DNA of 64,000 nt from Phocaeicola oris (lineage in GTDB: Bacteria > Bacteroidota > Bacteroidia > Bacteroidales > Bacteroidaceae): assembly GCF_021295095.1 (NCBI RefSeq), contig NZ_JAJLQX010000007.1:1-64000 (forward strand), given 5' to 3'. Position 1 is the first letter of the stretch. Each line of letters opens with the position of its first letter. Shown piece by piece: positions 52,834 through 61,256 of the stretch. Under the pieces are notes generated by a model, which did not search any database, had not been told where the DNA came from, and saw nothing but the letters and a program-made list of their open reading frames with translations. Made by a program: the position numbers and the translations under genes.

Positions 52834-54174
52834 ATGGGATACGCAGTATTACATTTAGAGAAAGCGAAAGGAGCCGACACAGGTATGTCTGCTCATATTG
52901 AGCGCACAATCCATCCTAAGAATGCAGATGAAAGCCGCACTCACCTAAACAAAGAACTTATTGAGTTCCCTGATGGAATCCACTCCAGAAGTGAAGCTAT
53001 TAGTTATCGTATCAATACGGCTGGAATCACTCGTAAAATTGGTAAAAACCAAGTAAGAGCAATCCGTGTGCTGCTCACAGGAACATACGAGGATATGAAA
53101 CGGATAGAGGATAGAGGACAACTTAATAGTTGGTGTCAAGATAATATGCAATGGCTGCAAGAAACATACGGCAAGGAAAATGTGGTGTCGGCAGTTCTTC
53201 ACATGGACGAACACACACCACATATCCATGCTACGATTGTGCCTATTGTTACCTGTGAGCGAAGAAAAGCCAAAAAAGAGGAAGAAAATGGTAAACGTAA
53301 ATACCGAAAGAAGAAAGTTGGTACACCCAGACTATGTGCAGATGATGTGATGGCACGCAACCAACTAAAGAATTACCAAGATAGTTATGCCCAGCTCATG
53401 AATAAGTATGGCTTACAGCGTGGTATTGATGGATCGGAAGCCAAACATATCTCCATTTCTGAATATTACAAATCACTCATTGGTGCAACCGAGAACCTAC
53501 AAAGTGAACTACAAACACTTGAATCAAGCAAAGAACAGCTTCAATCAGAACTTAAAGAGGTGAAACAAGGAATTAAAGTAGAGAAACTGAAGAGTTCTGC
53601 AGTAACTGCCACAACAGCGATTACGGATAGTGTATCTTCTCTTTTTGGAGGTAATAAGGTGAAACGAATGGAAGAGGAAAACAAGCAACTTAATGCAGAC
53701 AAGGCTACATTGACAGGGAATATCTCTACACTCAAAAAGCAAATGGCTACTTCTGAAATGATGCATCAGCAGCAGATGGAAACTATAAAAGACGAGTTCA
53801 CCCGATACTCAATTAGTAAACAAGAAGAGGAAAGGAAGTTGGAAGAACTTATTCCTTACCTTGCAGATCTCAAGGCTATCGTTCGTGAGTGTTTGCAAAT
53901 GGGTTTTGCTACGCACTTGATACGAGCCATTTCATGCTTCAAAAAGGTCAGCTTTAGTGGCTCGCTTTACTCCAAGCAGCATAATCGCAAGTTTACTACC
54001 GAGCAATCTGTGGCATATATCAAGAATGTTATTCAACTTGAAACAAAGAATAAATGGCGGTTATTCATTGATGATTTGCCTGTAGTAGATTGGTTTAAAA
54101 TGAAATATGAGCAATGGAAGGAGAATAATGAGCAGAATATTTTTCAAAAAAGACATGGGAGAATTAAAATGTAA
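52834..54174 (+). CDS. MobV-family (Pre/Mob) relaxase
   Basis: 446 aa. The relaxase domain (about 1-200) has the N-terminal SAHIERTIHPKNAD segment and the His motif HMDEHTPHIH (123-132). The C-terminal part is a long coiled coil (about 215-335), typical of MobV proteins, then a globular tail. It initiates mobilization of island B with a helper conjugation system. Different relaxase family from the island A relaxase. Confidence 0.93.
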   Translation: MGYAVLHLEKAKGADTGMSAHIERTIHPKNADESRTHLNKELIEFPDGIHSRSEAISYRINTAGITRKIGKNQVRAIRVLLTGTYEDMKRIEDRGQLNSWCQDNMQWLQETYGKENVVSAVLHMDEHTPHIHATIVPIVTCERRKAKKEEENGKRKYRKKKVGTPRLCADDVMARNQLKNYQDSYAQLMNKYGLQRGIDGSEAKHISISEYYKSLIGATENLQSELQTLESSKEQLQSELKEVKQGIKVEKLKSSAVTATTAITDSVSSLFGGNKVKRMEEENKQLNADKATLTGNISTLKKQMATSEMMHQQQMETIKDEFTRYSISKQEEERKLEELIPYLADLKAIVRECLQMGFATHLIRAISCFKKVSFSGSLYSKQHNRKFTTEQSVAYIKNVIQLETKNKWRLFIDDLPVVDWFKMKYEQWKENNEQNIFQKRHGRIKM

Positions 54175-54206
54175 TGTCCAATGAGAACCATATTTTTCTT
54201 ATAAAT

Positions 54207-54238
54207 TTTGGTAATTCGACAACAATGAGCTATATTTG
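54207..54238 (+). promoter_or_regulatory. Promoter of the AAA+ ATPase gene
   Basis: TTTG at 54207-54210, 20-bp spacer, TATATTTG at 54231-54238: a near-consensus Bacteroides promoter. The ATG is 23 bp downstream. The cargo gene is therefore transcribed independently of the mobilization gene. Confidence 0.8.
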
Positions 54239-54261
54239 CAAATAAAAAAGGAACTCTTTAT

Positions 54262-55251
54262 ATGAAGCAGGCTGATTACATCAAACAAATTGCAAGATTT
54301 GCTTTAGCAAACGACAATACTCGTTTGCTTGATTTGTTGTATCAGTATGTAGAATACTCGCAGCAGAATAACAGAGGTAAATTTGCTTCAGAGATACTTT
54401 CTATCATTAAAGATACTGATAGAGGTAATTCTTTAGGTAAGTTGAGAGAGTTTCGATTAAATAAGGAAATTGAGAGTAGAGCTGAAGAGTTTATCATACA
54501 GACAGTAATGTCTTCGTTTACGATGAAGGATTTAGTTTGTACACCCAATATTCAGGAAGAACTTGAGTATTTTATCAAGGAAAGAAAGCAAGCTGATACT
54601 CTCGCTAAAATGGATATTCCTGTTTCAAATAAAATATTGCTTCATGGTCCATCCGGATGTGGTAAGACATTAAGTGCCTATGTGTTGGCTGGCGAATTGG
54701 ATCGTCCTTTGATTATAGTAAATTTGGGTACAGTCGTTTCATCCAAATTAGGAGAAACAAGTAAAAACCTCACTCAAATATTTAAGACTGCAGACAAAGA
54801 AAAAGCGATTGTTCTATTGGATGAATTTGATAGCTTGGGTAAGATAAGAGATTATGATCAAGACCATGGTGAAATGAAGAGAGTTGTAAATACAATATTA
54901 CAGTTGTTTGATTTCATCAGTCAAGACACAATCATTATAGCTGCTACTAATCAATTACAGATGATTGACGAAGCACTTATTAGGAGATTTGATTTGACAA
55001 TTAAAATAGATTTGCCAACCCCCATACAGGTACATTCTCTTGTTCAATATACGATTAAAGATCGGTTCAAATTCGACAATGAAAAGGCTAAAGAGGAAAT
55101 TATTAACAAAGAATGCAACAATTTATCCTACTACGTTATTAAACAAGCCTTGCTGAATGCTATTAAGCGGAATGTATTAGATGGATATGATAACAATGTT
55201 ATCCGAACAGATATTTGGAAAAAACTCTTAAACAACAAAAGGATTGGTTAA
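54262..55251 (+). CDS. AAA+ ATPase (IetA-like partner of subtilase)
   Basis: 329 aa. Helical N-terminal region (about 1-115), then one AAA+ module: Walker A GPSGCGKT (129-136), Walker B VLLDEFD (184-190), sensor Asn in AATN (230) and arginine finger RRF (241-243). It closely resembles the ATPases encoded beside subtilisin-like proteases (ietA of ietAS). In that pair the ATPase is held to be the antitoxin or regulator of the protease. Here the protease gene is convergent rather than downstream. Confidence 0.88.
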   Translation: MKQADYIKQIARFALANDNTRLLDLLYQYVEYSQQNNRGKFASEILSIIKDTDRGNSLGKLREFRLNKEIESRAEEFIIQTVMSSFTMKDLVCTPNIQEELEYFIKERKQADTLAKMDIPVSNKILLHGPSGCGKTLSAYVLAGELDRPLIIVNLGTVVSSKLGETSKNLTQIFKTADKEKAIVLLDEFDSLGKIRDYDQDHGEMKRVVNTILQLFDFISQDTIIIAATNQLQMIDEALIRRFDLTIKIDLPTPIQVHSLVQYTIKDRFKFDNEKAKEEIINKECNNLSYYVIKQALLNAIKRNVLDGYDNNVIRTDIWKKLLNNKRIG

Positions 55252-55269
55252 TACCAATCCTTTTGTTGT
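55232..55269. terminator. Bidirectional terminator overlapping the ATPase stop codon
   Basis: 17 perfect base pairs (ACAACAAAAGGATTGGT and complement) close a TAAT loop; the loop contains the ATPase stop codon. A-rich/T-rich arms serve both directions. It ends 5 bp before the protease stop codon. Confidence 0.85.
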
Positions 55270-55274
55270 GTAGA

Positions 55275-57854
55275 CTACACTTCAGCTTGAAGAGTAGCCT
55301 GAGCAATAGCTTCTACAGTATTCTCCTGTTCTAGGTTGTCGTATAGACTATTGCCATCTATTTCAACAGAATGATTCTGTTCAATTGTCAAAACGAATGA
55401 GAAAGGGTGGTCTGTTCCCTCTAAAAAATCACGTCCTGTACAACGAAAAATAATTGATATCTGGTTGCGAACCTTTTCAATTTCGTCACGACTTACATTT
55501 AAAATCTTTTTCTGTACATTTGAAAATATTTTGCTAGACGCTGGGTAAAAATCATCAGACCATGCTCCAACACTAGACTTAATGGCCATTCTATCATTAT
55601 CGTCAGATGCTCTTTGTCTTGCATACTCTTCTGCATTCTTTCTTGGATCATCATGGTTCATGCTGTTTCCCAAATTGAAGGCAATATGAAATGGGCAATA
55701 AGATAAAGCATCGCCCCGTTTTGGATTGAACTTATAGCAGAGAGTAGCAGTTAAAGTTAGCAATGTACCTTTCTTTGAGTATTGGAGTAAATAACTTGGG
55801 ATATTCAGATTTATGACCTTATGACTATCGAAGTCTATTCTATCTTCAATAACAAATGTACAACGATTATCAGTAGAATCTAAACATTTGGAAATATTGG
55901 GGACACCATGACCTGAAATATACTTTGATAATCGCTCTGAACTGTATTTCTTGGACAAACGAGACTTCTCGTTGCGATCTACATTTGGGTAAGAATTATT
56001 ATCTAAAGCTTTTAAATTATCAATTGTTTTATCAAGATAATACGTTTTTATCGGGTCGGCACTATTAATCATCAGAGCCTTTACAGATTGCATGCTTAGG
56101 TTAGGATACTTACGAACAATTTTAGCTGCAATATTAGCTGCTAATGGGGCTGCGTAGCTTGTTCCTGAGTTCTGTTCCATTTTCAATCCTGCTCCATCCA
56201 ATCTCGGCGATAAGACCAGCATTCTTGATGCAACATCCAGTTGGTCACCACCAGGCATAACTATATCAGGCTTAAAGAGATTCTTATTTCTTTGGTTGTT
56301 CTTGAAGCGAGTTCCATTAATTAAAGAATTGTAATCCATGTAATATTTACGAGAATAAAATGCAGGGAGTTCTTTGTTCCAACTCAATCCATGACTATTC
56401 CGACTTGGATTATAGTTTTCAGCGATAGCACCAACTGCCATATTGTTCATACTCTCACTAGGTTCACAGAGATTCATGCATTCACCATCATGGCATTCGG
56501 TTTCCTCCAATGTAATAAATGGGTTATAATAATGATTAGGATACTGCAAAAATTGCTTTACTTTTTTACTTGTTTCAGGTTTTGCAGCAACAATTTGCAT
56601 TTCTTCGATATCTTCCGTACTTAGATTGCCCACAGAAATGAAAATTAACAAGTCATATAAGAAAGCTAATTGGTCAAGAATGTATGCGTAAGTAGAAATA
56701 TCCTGGTTGTATGACTTTCCACGAACCGACATTGAGAGATTAAAGATGCGAATGCCATAATCATGATGAGCGTTAATGATAGCATCTTTTATTTCTGCAA
56801 TATTCAATGGTCCACTTTCACCTCTTTGTACCTTTATAGAAAATATTTTAGCATCAGCATCAATGTTTTTTGCATTAATATCCTGGTAGAAATTATTCCC
56901 GAAGGCAGCCAATGTGGCAACAGTAGTTCCATGACTAGAATCGGACATTAAATTAATTTCATAAGGTTGCTGTTCTTCCTTATTGGTCAAATCAAAGCCA
57001 TCTTGCTCCAATATTGGACCTAGTACGGCTAATCTCTGAACACCCGTATCAATAACACCAATCGTTGGTGCCCCCTCAAGCAAATTCAAAGTTGCATCCG
57101 ATTCTATCTCTGGATTTCCAAATGTGTTAGGACGAACACGAATGTTATACAACGATTGAACAGTTTGTATAACATCAAAATTATCCAAGAGCGAAGCCAA
57201 GTCATCCTTTTTAATAAAATCTATCTGATATATATCTTGCTCTATCTCTTTATATACAATTTTCTGACTGTCTAGATACCCTTTCATAGTTTCCACTATG
57301 GCCAGTTGTTTATTTGCCATTCTTGGTGTAGTTTCTACCAATTCTAGGAGCACATCATGTGCATTACCATCCGTAATATCAAAAGACTTCATTGAATTAC
57401 TGCTCCAATAGCTAAAACTATCCATTACAGTCAATAGCTTATACTCTGTACTTTCGTTAGCTTCTTCTGTAGAAAATGAATCAACCTGAGACATAAAAAC
57501 ATCATTAAATCGCCCTTCGTCAGCTATAGCAAACAGAACAGTCTGATTCATATTGGAGTAACTGAGTTCTGATAAGCCATAAGTAGCACAATATCTTTTT
57601 ATCAATGTGCGATCAGCAATTTTAAAAAAATTAATTGATAGCATATCAAAATGCTCAACTACTATTTCTTGTGACCTTAAATTATGACGATTATCCAAAG
57701 CCTCTTCAAAATCTATACGGCAACGATGAAGTTTTGCTCTCTGCTGTCGATAGTTCTTAACTTCTTCTGATGCTTCTTCATCTCTACCTCGTGTTTGATT
57801 GAACACGAGGCAAATACCAAACTCATTCTTTAAAAATAGATGACTTTTATTCAT
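55275..57854 (-). CDS. Cytoplasmic subtilisin-like (S8) protease, IetS-like
   Basis: 859 aa. The N-terminal domain (about 1-255) has no signal peptide. The S8 catalytic domain (about 262-600) has Asp269 (VIDTG), His308 (SHGTT), oxyanion Asn410 (SVGN) and Ser566 (NSGTSYAAP), all intact. The C-terminal domain (about 660-859) is beta-rich and of unknown role. The absence of an export signal points to an intracellular target. It faces the AAA+ ATPase gene tail to tail. A weak -7 box (TAATTTTG on the minus strand) lies at 57895-57902. Confidence 0.9.
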   Translation of the reverse strand: MNKSHLFLKNEFGICLVFNQTRGRDEEASEEVKNYRQQRAKLHRCRIDFEEALDNRHNLRSQEIVVEHFDMLSINFFKIADRTLIKRYCATYGLSELSYSNMNQTVLFAIADEGRFNDVFMSQVDSFSTEEANESTEYKLLTVMDSFSYWSSNSMKSFDITDGNAHDVLLELVETTPRMANKQLAIVETMKGYLDSQKIVYKEIEQDIYQIDFIKKDDLASLLDNFDVIQTVQSLYNIRVRPNTFGNPEIESDATLNLLEGAPTIGVIDTGVQRLAVLGPILEQDGFDLTNKEEQQPYEINLMSDSSHGTTVATLAAFGNNFYQDINAKNIDADAKIFSIKVQRGESGPLNIAEIKDAIINAHHDYGIRIFNLSMSVRGKSYNQDISTYAYILDQLAFLYDLLIFISVGNLSTEDIEEMQIVAAKPETSKKVKQFLQYPNHYYNPFITLEETECHDGECMNLCEPSESMNNMAVGAIAENYNPSRNSHGLSWNKELPAFYSRKYYMDYNSLINGTRFKNNQRNKNLFKPDIVMPGGDQLDVASRMLVLSPRLDGAGLKMEQNSGTSYAAPLAANIAAKIVRKYPNLSMQSVKALMINSADPIKTYYLDKTIDNLKALDNNSYPNVDRNEKSRLSKKYSSERLSKYISGHGVPNISKCLDSTDNRCTFVIEDRIDFDSHKVINLNIPSYLLQYSKKGTLLTLTATLCYKFNPKRGDALSYCPFHIAFNLGNSMNHDDPRKNAEEYARQRASDDNDRMAIKSSVGAWSDDFYPASSKIFSNVQKKILNVSRDEIEKVRNQISIIFRCTGRDFLEGTDHPFSFVLTIEQNHSVEIDGNSLYDNLEQENTVEAIAQATLQAEV

Positions 57855-58276
57855 TGTGTAGAGGTTTTTAATCTTTACAAAATATTCATAATCACAAAAT
57901 TAATAATAAGTATTGAGAATACCATATAATACGTAACTAATTTAACGTGAACTCGATGTAATTTTAGTATTTGATATTAGAAATAATTGACCATGAATGG
58001 AGATTTTGAATAGCATGATTCTTTGCATTAAGTACTTTCCAATGGAGACATAGACTTCATTGACGAAGTTCTTTTGTTCCTAATTGTTACATATAGAAGT
58101 GGATATTTAAGAGATAGCTTGAAAAATCTTTGATTTAGAATTTCTAGAAGGAAGAATAAAGAAATGATGCCTTTAGAAGCCGTAGCGAGCATTCTTATAT
58201 TGAATAACAAGGATGAGAAATCATTCAAGGATTAACTATGTTGAACATATAAAATGTGAATTTCATGTAGCTGACC

Positions 58277-58294
58277 GGGAACAATTTGGGAACA
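58277..58294 (+). other. Putative integrase arm-type site, island B right end
   Basis: GGGAACAATTTGGGAACA, 17 of 18 identical to the left-end site at 47239 and to the remnant R site at 29712. Confidence 0.6.
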
Positions 58295-58306
58295 TTTATA
58301 AAATAA

Positions 58307-58346
58307 GAAAAAGCTAAGTGTTTGAAAACAAACTACTTAGCTTTTT
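58307..58346. terminator. Att-adjacent hairpin 3
   Basis: AAAAAGCTAAGTGTTTG pairs with CAAACTACTTAGCTTTTT, with one bulge, and is followed by the core. The AGCTAAGT arm is shared with hairpin 1. Confidence 0.8.
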
Positions 58347-58351
58347 ACTTT

Positions 58352-58365
58352 GTACCCAGACCCGG
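58352..58365. other. attachment core 3 (island B / tRNA-Leu junction)
   Basis: GTACCCAGACCCGG covers the last 13 bases of tRNA-Leu plus one flanking base. The integrated elements thus keep the tRNA intact. Confidence 0.8.
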
Positions 58366-58434
58366 GGTCGAACCGGGATGGATTGCTCCACTGGTGTTTG
58401 AGACCAGCGCGTCTACCGATTCCGCCATCTGGGC
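58353..58434 (-). tRNA. tRNA-Leu (anticodon CAA)
   Basis: 82 nt without encoded CCA. Acceptor GCCCAGA pairs with TCTGGGT, discriminator A. The D arm has GGCGGAATCGGTAGACGC. The anticodon stem CTGGT/ACCAG encloses loop CTCAAAC, giving anticodon CAA. A long class II variable arm (TGGA/TCCA) and the TTCGACC T loop follow. All fit a leucine tRNA. Its 3' end is the integration site of islands A and B. Confidence 0.95.
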
Positions 58435-58599
58435 ATCTTTATCAAAGTGCGGATGCAAAGGTACTCTATTTTTCTTTATCTACAAACTTTCTGATATTTT
58501 TTTTCAAAAAAGATGGTTTTGCATATCTTTTTAGAGAAATAAGGGTATTACATTTAAAAATAAAAACTATATTTACACAGATTATAACCCAGCATATAT

Positions 58600-59643
58600 A
58601 TGGCCTACAATAACAATTACTGTATTATATTAGCAGGCGGGGTAGGAAGAAGACTCTGGCCTGTCAGCAGAGAAAAACTTCCCAAACAATTTGTTGATTT
58701 TTTAGGAACAAACCGAACCCTTCTACAACAGACATTCGACCGCTATCGCAAAATTGTCCCTACTGATCATATCATTATTTCAACTCATGTGACATATAAG
58801 GATATTGTCCTTGAACAACTGCCCGAACTTAATGAAAATCAGCTTATATTAGAGCCAATGCGTAGAAATACAGCTCCAAGCATCTACTGGGCTTGTTCAC
58901 TTATTCAACAGAAAAACGCCAATGCCAATATCATTGTAGCTCCTACAGACCATGTCATCCTAAAGGAAGACGAGTTTTGTAAGGCAATTAACAATGGACT
59001 TGAGTTTATTGATCGTCATCCATATCTCCTCACTTTAGGAATCAAACCAAACAGTCCCGTCACCGAATATGGGTATATTCAACTGACAGACGAAAAAGAA
59101 GACAGATTTATCAAAGTAAAGACTTTTGTGGAAAAACCACAATTGGAATTCGCGAAAATATTTGTCGATAGCGGAGAATTTTACTGGAATTCAGGCATAT
59201 TCCTTTGGAATGTAGATACGGCTATGCGAGCTTTTGCGAAATATATGCCGGAAATTTGTACAAAGTTGTCCAACGGAATTGAAGAATTCTCTACTTGCCC
59301 GAACATCTCTATTGACTATGCTGTGATGGAAAAAGCCGACAACGTATATGTACAATTGTGCGATTTCGGCTGGGCTGACCTTGGTACTTGGGAACTGATG
59401 TATCAACACCACGACAAAGACAAGCATCAGAATGTTACGCTCAGTGGAGAAACTATGCTTTATGATTGCGAAAATAATATTATTACCGCTCCAAAAGACA
59501 ATATCATCATTGCCCAAGGACTGAAAGATTATCTGATTGCAGTAAAAGATAAGGTAATACTGATATGTAAAAAAGATGATAATGCCGCTATCCGTAAGTT
59601 CTATAATAAATTGCAAATGAAGTCAGGTGAAAAATATATTTAA
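58600..59643 (+). CDS. manC: Mannose-1-phosphate guanylyltransferase
   Basis: 347 aa nucleotidyltransferase making GDP-mannose from mannose-1-phosphate and GTP. Signature GGVGRRLWPVSREKLPKQF (about 13-31), VAPTDHVI (about 110-117) and VEKP in the sugar-binding part. The C-terminal phosphomannose isomerase domain of bifunctional enzymes is absent, so it is the monofunctional type. It feeds capsule or glycan synthesis. Confidence 0.93.
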   Translation: MAYNNNYCIILAGGVGRRLWPVSREKLPKQFVDFLGTNRTLLQQTFDRYRKIVPTDHIIISTHVTYKDIVLEQLPELNENQLILEPMRRNTAPSIYWACSLIQQKNANANIIVAPTDHVILKEDEFCKAINNGLEFIDRHPYLLTLGIKPNSPVTEYGYIQLTDEKEDRFIKVKTFVEKPQLEFAKIFVDSGEFYWNSGIFLWNVDTAMRAFAKYMPEICTKLSNGIEEFSTCPNISIDYAVMEKADNVYVQLCDFGWADLGTWELMYQHHDKDKHQNVTLSGETMLYDCENNIITAPKDNIIIAQGLKDYLIAVKDKVILICKKDDNAAIRKFYNKLQMKSGEKYI

Positions 59644-59657
59644 AAATATAATAGAAA

Positions 59658-59682
59658 GGGATGCATCGAGATGATGCATCCC
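59658..59682. terminator. Bidirectional terminator between manC and hinT
   Basis: GGGATGCATC pairs perfectly with GATGCATCCC (5-nt loop), followed by CTAATTTTT. The flanking genes converge. Confidence 0.85.
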
Positions 59683-59708
59683 CTAATTTTTAAATAAGAA
59701 GAAGAATG

Positions 59709-60116
59709 CTACTTTTTATTGCTTCTCCAAGCTTCATTGATCATGCCGGCAATCTGTTTAAACTCTTCATCACTGAGTTTTAGTTTTGGATTAGAAAAAA
59801 TCATATCTGATTCCTTATTAATAGGAATCAGATGAATATGAGCATAAGGTACTTCCAAACCAAGCACAGCCTCACCCACTTTCTTACATGGGAAAACTTC
59901 CTTAATAGCCGCAGCTACATTTTTGGCAAAAACCTGCATAGTTCCCAATTCCTCATCGCTCAAATCGAAAATATAATCAACTTCATGTTTCGGAACAACG
60001 AGTGTATGACCTTTAACCAACGGGTTGATATCAAGGAACGCATAAAACCGGTCATCCTCAGCTACCTTGTAACTGGGAATTTCACCTGAAATGATTTTAC
60101 TAAATATTGTTGCCAT
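59709..60116 (-). CDS. HIT-family nucleotide hydrolase (HinT-like)
   Basis: 135 aa. FSKIISGEIPSYKVAEDD at the N-terminus and the histidine triad AHIHLIPI (about 93-100), with a Cys (FPCKKVG) near the middle. The expected role is purine phosphoramidate hydrolysis. It follows greA on the same strand. Confidence 0.92.
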   Translation of the reverse strand: MATIFSKIISGEIPSYKVAEDDRFYAFLDINPLVKGHTLVVPKHEVDYIFDLSDEELGTMQVFAKNVAAAIKEVFPCKKVGEAVLGLEVPYAHIHLIPINKESDMIFSNPKLKLSDEEFKQIAGMINEAWRSNKK

Positions 60117-60171
60117 AGTCTTCTGTATGATTTATTTGAAAAAGACAAAACTACATCATGCGGTATCGTTA

Positions 60172-60642
60172 TCACTCTAAAACCGAGATATTCATAATTT
60201 CCAGTCTGATAGACCCTTTAGGCACCTTTACGTCAACAATGTCACCAACTTTATTTCCTAAGATGCCTTGAGCAATTGGAGTATTAACAGAAATCTTACC
60301 CAACTTCAAATTCGCTTCTTTTTCCGGAACGATAGAATAACTCATCTTCATACCGGTCTTCACATTCTTCAATTCAACTTTACTTAAAATCTGAACAGTA
60401 TCGGTCTTGAGCTTTGACGGATCAATAATTTTAGCATCACTGATATCACTCTTTAGCTGATTAATTTTTGTTTCAAGCATCATCTGAGCTTCTTTCGCTG
60501 CATCATACTCGGCATTTTCCGACAAGTCTCCTTTATCACGAGCCTCTGAGATAGCAGCAATCACCTTTGGACGCTCAACAGACTCTAATTTTCTGAGCTC
60601 CTCTACCATTTTACGGTAACCATCTTCTGAGATATAACCCAT
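60172..60642 (-). CDS. greA: Transcription elongation factor GreA
   Basis: 156 aa. The N-terminal coiled coil has the acidic tip in ARDKGDLSENAEYDAAKEAQ (about 34-53), and the FKBP-like C-terminal domain has SVNTPIAQGILGNKVGD (about 118-134). It rescues backtracked RNA polymerase by stimulating transcript cleavage. Probably co-transcribed with the HIT gene 55 bp downstream. Confidence 0.96.
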   Translation of the reverse strand: MGYISEDGYRKMVEELRKLESVERPKVIAAISEARDKGDLSENAEYDAAKEAQMMLETKINQLKSDISDAKIIDPSKLKTDTVQILSKVELKNVKTGMKMSYSIVPEKEANLKLGKISVNTPIAQGILGNKVGDIVDVKVPKGSIRLEIMNISVLE

Positions 60643-61256
60643 AATATTTTCCTCCTATTTATTATAATTATTGTTCATTTTAATATAAAAATAAAAAGAA
60701 TTCCGGCATATACATGTCGGAACCCCCTTCACCTTTTAAGTATTTGCAAAGATACGATTTAAAAGTGATAAAACAAAATTAATTCGATGCTTTACAACAT
60801 ATATATAAAAAAATAAACAAATGCATTTCTTAATACAGATAACAGAAAGGCTAAATCAAACCTAATCATTATATTAAAAAGACGTTATAGCAAGTCCAAA
60901 AAGGCATTTTCATTTTGTCGTTAGGCTAATTATATCAGTCATCAAGAAACTTTGAAAAGTGAACCATTTAAATTATCTAACTCATACGGATGAATTACTC
61001 AACTTATACGGATAAGTCATTTGTTTCACAGATGTGAGACACTTGTTTCACTCCTGTGAGACACTTGTTTCACTTATGTGAAACGAAAAACTCTCCTGAT
61101 AAACATGGCAACTTATATGGTTCACTTTCATACTCATACGCATCGAAGCAATAACTGCTGTATATACGAACGATTCCTCCAAACCGTTTATCCATCTAAA
61201 AAAGAGCAATGATACACAATGCGTATATGGTAATTCCCCGAACTTACGTTAACAGT
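60643..61256. other. Intergenic region with long form of the inverted repeat
   Basis: No gene seen. AT-rich sequence precedes the 204-bp repeat copy at 60915-61118, then a last CATACGCATC unit near 61136. Confidence 0.6.
60915..61118 (+). repeat. Long form of the intergenic repeat, with five 22-bp units (locus 4)
   Basis: Inverted relative to 8965-9102 and nearly identical at both ends. The centre holds TCATACGGATGA (60982), TTATACGGATAA (61004), TTTCACAGATGTGA (61024), TTTCACTCCTGTGA (61046) and TTTCACTTATGTGA (61068), with centres 21-22 bp apart. The last three start exactly 22 bp apart. The unit core switches type within the array. Confidence 0.9.

Larger units (their letters stand above)
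57855..58351. other. Right end of island B, no gene seen
   Basis: AT-rich. It contains the probable protease promoter, a weak 66-codon leftward frame (58028-58228) that I do not accept as a gene, and the arm site and hairpin of the element end. Confidence 0.6.
47085..58365. mobile_element. Island B: mobilizable integrative element with AAA+/subtilase cargo
   Basis: Flanked by cores at 47085 and 58352 (tRNA-Leu 3' end) and by GGGAACAATTTGGGAGCA (47239) and GGGAACAATTTGGGAACA (58277). Order: integrase, unknown 306-aa protein, excisionase-like gene, helicase, primase-like gene, MobV relaxase, then cargo. No conjugation apparatus. Confidence 0.8.

Noticed and set aside
58028-58228. 66-codon leftward frame near the end of island B
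   Set aside because: No family, no clear promoter or upstream signal, AT-rich composition, and an overlapping open stretch on the other strand. Possibly debris of an older gene.
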